Of a stretch of 9,923 nucleotides of DNA, positions 6,136 through 9,923 are shown one piece after another. The position numbers and the translations under genes were made by a program. Below the pieces are notes generated by a model that worked only from the letters and a program-made list of their open reading frames with translations, was not told the origin of the DNA and made no database searches. Each line of letters opens with the position of its first letter. Position 1 is the first letter of the stretch. The stretch spans positions 1-9,923 of the forward strand of contig JAISKG010000081.1 in assembly GCA_031261015.1 (NCBI GenBank). Direction: 5' to 3'. Source of the DNA: Dysgonamonadaceae bacterium (GTDB lineage Bacteria; Bacteroidota; Bacteroidia; Bacteroidales; Azobacteroidaceae).

Positions 6136-7640
6136 AATTCGGGTCGCATTTGAGGAAACAATAAGACTTCTTGAATGGAGGTTTGCCCCGTCAGTAGCAT
6201 CGCCAAACGATCCATGCCAATCCCCATTCCTGAGGTGGGAGGCATGCCGTATTCGAGTGCGCGCAAGAAATCCTGATCAATAAACATGGCTTCGTCATCG
6301 CCTTTTTCCGAAAGCTTTAGCTGTTCTTCAAAGCGGTCGCGCTGATCGATCGGATCGTTCAATTCCGAATAGGCGTTGGCCAATTCTTTGCCGTTGACCA
6401 TCAACTCGAAACGTTCGGTCAGTTCGGGATTGTCGCGGTGGCGTTTGCACAACGGCGACATTTCGATCGGATAATCAATGATAAACGTAGGTTGAATGTA
6501 TTTGCTTTCGCTGGTCGCGCCGAAAATTTCGTCGATCAATTTGCCTTTGCCCATTGTTTTGTCCTGTTCAATATGCAATTGTTTGCACACGTCGCGCAGT
6601 TGGTCTTCGTCCATTCCGGAAATGTCGATTCCCGTGTTTTCCTTAATCGCCTCGATCATCGTAACGCGGCGGAAAGGAGCTTTGAAACTAATCGTGTTTT
6701 CACCGACTTTCACTTCGGTCGTTCCCAGTACTTCGAGGCAAACCCGTTCCAGCATTTGTTCGGTGAAATTCATCATCCAGTGATAATCCTTGTAGGAAAC
6801 GTAAATTTCCATCACGGTAAATTCGGGATTGTGCGTGCGGTCCATGCCTTCGTTGCGGAAATTCCGCGAAAATTCATAGACGCCTTCAAATCCGCCAACA
6901 ATTAATCTTTTGAGATATAATTCGTTAGCAATACGAAGATACATCGGAATATCCAGCGCGTTGTGATGTGTGGTAAACGGACGAGCGGACGCTCCCCCCG
7001 GAATGCTTTGCAACACAGGCGTATCGACTTCGATATACCCGCGTTCGTTGAAAAAGTTCCGCATCGAATTGAAAATCTGCGTGCGTTTCAGGAAAATATC
7101 TTTCACGCCTTCGTTCACTACCAAATCGACATAACGTTGACGGTAGCGGAGTTCGGGATCTTTAAATTCGTCGTAAGCCACTCCATCTTTGTATTTGACG
7201 ATCGGCAGCGGGCGCAAAGATTTAGCTAACACGGTTAATGTTTCCACGTGAACGGAAATTTCGCCCATCTGCGTACGGAAAACATAACCTTTGATGCCAA
7301 TGTAATCGCCGATGTCCAACAATTTTTTGAACACGACGTTGTATAAATCTTTGTTTTCATCCGGGCAAAGATCGTCGCGCGAGATGTACAATTGGATTCT
7401 TCCGGTAGCATCCTGCAATTCGACAAACGAAGCTTTACCCATGATGCGACGGCTCATAATGCGTCCTGCGATAGAAACTTCCCGGCGCGGAGCATCGTCA
7501 TTGAATTGACTTTTTATATCCTTTGCGTAAGCGGTAACGGGATATTCTGGAGCAGGATAGGGATTGATTCCCAGTTGGCGCAGTTCTTCCAGACTTTTAC
7601 GTCTAAATTGCTCCTGCTCGCTTAGTTCGAGTGTATTCAT
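6132..7640 (-). CDS. lysS: Lysyl-tRNA synthetase, class II
   Basis: 502 residues, close to E. coli LysS (505). Charges tRNA-Lys with lysine. The N-terminal OB-fold anticodon-binding domain spans ~55-137 (VSIAGRIMSRRIMGKASF, 55-72). The class II catalytic core follows: motif 1 helix-strand around 184-211 ending TPVLQ, motif 2 FRNEGMDRTHNPEF (261-274), motif 3 GMGIGMDRLAMLLTG (471-485), and the usual ending SIQEVLLFPQMRPE (488-501). All three motifs are intact, so the enzyme should be functional. The ATG at 7640 is the first in frame and gives the family start with a basic helix before the OB fold. It heads the minus-strand cluster, with its own -7 box 26 bp upstream, and overlaps gpsA by four bases. 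The protein stops right after RPEL, so the C-terminal extension I remember from some Bacteroidales LysS proteins is absent. Confidence 0.97.
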   Translation of the reverse strand: MNTLELSEQEQFRRKSLEELRQLGINPYPAPEYPVTAYAKDIKSQFNDDAPRREVSIAGRIMSRRIMGKASFVELQDATGRIQLYISRDDLCPDENKDLYNVVFKKLLDIGDYIGIKGYVFRTQMGEISVHVETLTVLAKSLRPLPIVKYKDGVAYDEFKDPELRYRQRYVDLVVNEGVKDIFLKRTQIFNSMRNFFNERGYIEVDTPVLQSIPGGASARPFTTHHNALDIPMYLRIANELYLKRLIVGGFEGVYEFSRNFRNEGMDRTHNPEFTVMEIYVSYKDYHWMMNFTEQMLERVCLEVLGTTEVKVGENTISFKAPFRRVTMIEAIKENTGIDISGMDEDQLRDVCKQLHIEQDKTMGKGKLIDEIFGATSESKYIQPTFIIDYPIEMSPLCKRHRDNPELTERFELMVNGKELANAYSELNDPIDQRDRFEEQLKLSEKGDDEAMFIDQDFLRALEYGMPPTSGMGIGMDRLAMLLTGQTSIQEVLLFPQMRPEL

Positions 7641-7659
7641 TCTATTTTAAATTAAGAAA

Positions 7660-7689
7660 TTGCCGACAAAGATACAACTTTGTCGGCAA
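7660..7689 (-). terminator. Perfect 12-bp stem-loop, probable amylase terminator
   Basis: Arms TTGCCGACAAAG (7660-7671) and CTTTGTCGGCAA (7678-7689) are exact reverse complements around a 6-nt loop. It lies 23 nt past the amylase stop on the minus strand and is followed by ATTTCTTAATTT, a T-rich but interrupted tail, so an intrinsic terminator is likely though imperfect. The downstream arm contains most of the lysS -7 box. The same dyad could instead be an operator or a bidirectional structure. Confidence 0.6.
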
Positions 7690-7697
7690 ATAGTAAA
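7667..7697 (-). promoter_or_regulatory. Putative promoter of the lysS-ruvC cluster
   Basis: The minus strand has TATCTTTG (7674 to 7667), an exact TAnnTTTG match. At 19 bp upstream is TTTA (7697-7694), one base off the -33 consensus TTTG. Transcription would start near 7660, leaving a ~20-nt leader before the lysS ATG. The -7 box sits inside the inverted repeat that probably ends the amylase transcript. Confidence 0.5.
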
Positions 7698-7712
7698 TAG
7701 TAACAGGCAAAT

Positions 7713-9659
7713 TTACCGTTTGATAAACTTGGTTGTTTGACTGCTTCCGTTGGGATAAATAGCTGTTACAAAATAAATTCCTTCGGAAAGATCTTTCACC
7801 GAAATTGTATTTTCAGTAGCTTTCTTGACCAATTTTCCGGCAACGGAACGGATTTCGACCGAAGCGACCGGCTGGTAGGTCGAAAGCATTAATTGGTCGT
7901 ATGCCGGATTGGGATAAACCAGCAATTGCGAAGCATTCACATAAAGATCGTTGATAGCCGTGATCTTGCAAGTAGAAGAAGGCGTCACTTCGTAATATTT
8001 TACGCCATTATCTCCGGTAGTATAAGTACTGCTTGCATCCCAACAAATGCTTTTGTTAGTCGAAAGATCGCCGGTTTGCGCTTTATTCGTTTCCGGATTG
8101 CCGTTGTTGATCACCACTCCAATAGTGGAAGCAGTAATATTGGATATAGTAATGGAGTGATATCCGTCGGCATCCTTGATCATAGTTTGTCCGGGCCAAA
8201 CGCCGCCGGTATAGTTGGTTTGATCGTTGCTTAAATCCCAAGCCCAGATCTTAACTGTACTCCAGTCGCTTGGAGCCTTGAAGCGGATTTGAATCCTTCC
8301 GATCGGTTTTTCCGGATCGACGCTGATTGTCTTACAAGGCGTTCCGGTGTTCAGCTTGGTGTAATACGCCCAGCCGCTGCCGCTGCAAGCCAAGGTGTAT
8401 CCGTTGCCCGGTTCGCCGCTCCAGTCGCCGATGCGGCAAATCAAACTTCCGCATTTTCCGGTACCGACCGATTCGTAGTAACCGCTGGTATTCGTTACTT
8501 TTACATCCGAGTTGCTATTTAAACCGACGGCTTTCCGCGCGGCAATCATCTTCTGAATGTTGTTTTTTTGCGCCACCCAATGTTCCCAGAAAACGCAGGG
8601 AATACCCGGCGACGATAATAAAAAGGCATAAGCCTTGGCTAAATCGCCTTTGTAAGACCAGTTGCCGGTGTGATGCGATTCTGCCGTATCGTGATTATCG
8701 ACAAAAGTAACAGCGTATTGGCGCGTGTTGGGATGGTGCATATAGCCTGCCGGACGGGCTACGCCGTCGGCCTGCCATGCCAAAAGACCATAATTCGATC
8801 CGCCGCCCCATTTAGTCAACTGATCATGAACGGCAAAATCGAAAACCATCGAAGTTTTATCGGTAGCATTGACCCATGCATTGAGAGCATCGTAATTTGA
8901 GTCGTAATATTCGCCTACCGACAGATAGCCTCCGGCAGCATTATTGTATTCTTTGGTAAATTTTGGGTCGTAACCTTTGACCAAATCTAATCGCCATCCG
9001 TCGTAACCGATTTCGTTTTTCAGGAATTTCATGTATTCCTTGATGGCTGAGCGAACGTAAGACGTGTTATGATCCAAGTCGCGCGCTGCGGCATAACCGC
9101 CCCACGTATTAATATCATGATCCCAATTCCAGTCGTAATTGTTACTCAATTGTAATCCGGGATCTAAATTTGCCGCACGGTCTTTAGCTTCATCGTCCTT
9201 ACAAATGTGGGTCGAAAGGAGTTGATAGTTTGTATATCCCGCGCCATAGTTATCTTCGGTAAAAGTAACCCACGATTTGCCTGCGCGATGATTCAAAACC
9301 AAATCGGCAAGCACTTTAGCGCCTCCTTCATGCAAAGAGCGTATCAAGGTTTGTAACTGCGATTTGCTTCCCCACGAGCTGATTTGATTAGACCATTGAT
9401 AAGGATGATAACCCATATTGGATGCGCCTCCGCCTTCACCCATAGCCGACGGCGGTAACCAGACCAGATCGAAATAAGCCGAAAGTTCTTTCGCTTGATC
9501 GTTCAATTGCACCCATTTGGTTTGACTGTGGGAGTTCCATGCGAATGCTTGTATCATGACATCGGTAGTTGCCAGAGGTACTTGAGCTTTTGAAACTCCG
9601 ATCGATAAAAACAACAGGATCAAAATTAATCCTTGCTTTGTCTTGGAATAAATTTTCAT
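7713..9659 (-). CDS. Exported GH13 alpha-amylase with starch-binding module and T9SS sorting tail
   Basis: 648 residues from ATG 9659, chosen because it gives a signal peptide (MKIYSKTKQG, hydrophobic 11-20, cleavage near SKAQ 23-26). The frame extends to ATG 9704, but that codon falls inside the predicted promoter. The GH13 barrel (~30-390) hydrolyses alpha-1,4-glucans. Region I is DLVLNHRAG (119-127). Region II is GWRLDLVKG with nucleophile D225, region III VGEYYD with acid/base E250, and region IV FVDNHDT with D324. WLPPSAMG, NMGYHPY and PGIPCVFWEHW resemble the plant/archaeal amylase cluster (GH13_6/7). After the C domain, ~454-540 looks like a CBM26 starch-binding module (IRFKAPSDWSTVKIWAWD, 458-475; GGVWPGQTM, 485-493; VVINNGN, 515-521). 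The end (~568-648) is a type A T9SS domain: LLVYPNPAYDQL (579-590), VEIRSVAGKLVKK, LSEGIYFV and terminal TTKFIKR. This implies a surface or extracellular enzyme. No SusC/D genes are adjacent in the window. Confidence 0.94.
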   Translation of the reverse strand: MKIYSKTKQGLILILLFLSIGVSKAQVPLATTDVMIQAFAWNSHSQTKWVQLNDQAKELSAYFDLVWLPPSAMGEGGGASNMGYHPYQWSNQISSWGSKSQLQTLIRSLHEGGAKVLADLVLNHRAGKSWVTFTEDNYGAGYTNYQLLSTHICKDDEAKDRAANLDPGLQLSNNYDWNWDHDINTWGGYAAARDLDHNTSYVRSAIKEYMKFLKNEIGYDGWRLDLVKGYDPKFTKEYNNAAGGYLSVGEYYDSNYDALNAWVNATDKTSMVFDFAVHDQLTKWGGGSNYGLLAWQADGVARPAGYMHHPNTRQYAVTFVDNHDTAESHHTGNWSYKGDLAKAYAFLLSSPGIPCVFWEHWVAQKNNIQKMIAARKAVGLNSNSDVKVTNTSGYYESVGTGKCGSLICRIGDWSGEPGNGYTLACSGSGWAYYTKLNTGTPCKTISVDPEKPIGRIQIRFKAPSDWSTVKIWAWDLSNDQTNYTGGVWPGQTMIKDADGYHSITISNITASTIGVVINNGNPETNKAQTGDLSTNKSICWDASSTYTTGDNGVKYYEVTPSSTCKITAINDLYVNASQLLVYPNPAYDQLMLSTYQPVASVEIRSVAGKLVKKATENTISVKDLSEGIYFVTAIYPNGSSQTTKFIKR

Positions 9660-9701
9660 GTTTAGATTTATTTTTAGTGAATTATTAAGCTTTTGCACTT
9701 C

Positions 9702-9732
9702 CAAATGTATAGATTTTTTGTGGAATTTGAAA
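9702..9732 (-). promoter_or_regulatory. Putative amylase promoter
   Basis: The minus strand reads TACATTTG (9709 to 9702), an exact -7 consensus match. TTTC lies 19 bp upstream (9732-9729), one base off TTTG. Transcription would start near 9696, giving a leader of about 37 nt that is A/T-rich before ATG 9659. This supports 9659 rather than 9704 as the start codon. Confidence 0.5.
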
Positions 9733-9923
9733 ATTTTTTTTGCCGGAATGAAGTGTGAAGTAGGAAATCAGCTTGATTTATTTCGTTTAAGTTATTTGGA
9801 ATTAATATGTTATATATTTTGGAATTAGATTAAAAAGTAAAAGGAGGGGGTTGATTTGGATTTGTATGTTTAGAAAAATTACTTTTTTGACGTTGCCTTC
9901 GGGGGATTGGGAGATTAGGATTT
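9733..9923. other. Intergenic tail with no supported gene
   Basis: A/T-rich up to ~9840, then G-rich on the plus strand. It contains a 10-bp direct repeat TTTGGAATTA at 9795-9804 and 9818-9827 (23-bp period). An ATG at 9866 opens a plus-strand frame to the edge (19 codons, MFRKITFLTLPSGDWEIRI). A minus-strand frame enters from the edge and stops at 9830, reading as Pro/Asn/Gln-rich. Neither looks like a known protein, so no CDS is called. Confidence 0.4.

Noticed and set aside
5710..6153. 147-codon plus-strand open frame over gpsA
   Set aside because: Antisense shadow of gpsA, with no promoter box or family similarity.
6438..6905. 155-codon plus-strand open frame inside lysS
   Set aside because: Antisense to the lysS catalytic core. 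The Phe/His/Val-rich product is the expected mirror of the lysS codons.
1..9923. CRISPR arrays, tRNA or rRNA genes, insertion sequences, phage or defence genes
   Set aside because: I saw no repeat-spacer pattern, RNA gene, transposase or integrase motif or defence domain on either strand.

Overview
The window looks like a chromosomal segment of a Bacteroidota bacterium, most likely of the order Bacteroidales. Three things point there. Several genes are preceded by the Bacteroidota -7 promoter element TAnnTTTG. Start codons have A-rich leaders rather than strong Shine-Dalgarno sites. A secreted amylase ends in a type IX secretion (T9SS) C-terminal sorting domain, and an outer-membrane-type PD40 protein lies at the left edge. 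The genus cannot be fixed from the sequence alone.

Layout. Positions 1-806 (minus) hold the N-terminal 268 codons of an exported PD40/beta-propeller protein that runs off the left edge. A 96-bp divergent intergenic region with back-to-back promoters separates it from a plus-strand MscS-type mechanosensitive channel gene (903-1748). That gene converges, with only 4 bp between stop codons, on a six-gene minus-strand cluster read from 7640 down to 1753: lysS, gpsA, pgi, a HAD phosphatase/phosphoglucomutase-like gene, a PAP2-family phosphatase and ruvC. Junctions in the cluster are an ATGA overlap, 12 bp, 38 bp, 0 bp (TAAATG) and 1 bp, so it is probably one transcription unit with translational coupling at several joints. 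Upstream of lysS, on the same strand, is a separately promoted gene for an exported GH13 alpha-amylase with a starch-binding module and a T9SS tail (7713-9659). The last ~190 bases hold no gene I can support.

How the genes fit together. The cluster mixes translation (lysS), glycerol-3-phosphate synthesis for phospholipids (gpsA), glycolysis (pgi), sugar-phosphate or small phosphoester turnover (HAD), envelope phosphate-ester hydrolysis (PAP2) and Holliday junction resolution (ruvC). It reads as a housekeeping cluster rather than a pathway. The amylase would supply glucose oligomers from outside the cell, and pgi acts downstream of their uptake, but no importer or SusC/D pair is in view.

Nothing here is clearly a new biological system. 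The points most worth checking are regulatory: a perfect 12-bp inverted repeat that appears to be the amylase terminator while also containing the -7 box of lysS; overlapping divergent promoters at 830-877; and a perfect 12-bp inverted repeat inside the HAD coding sequence.
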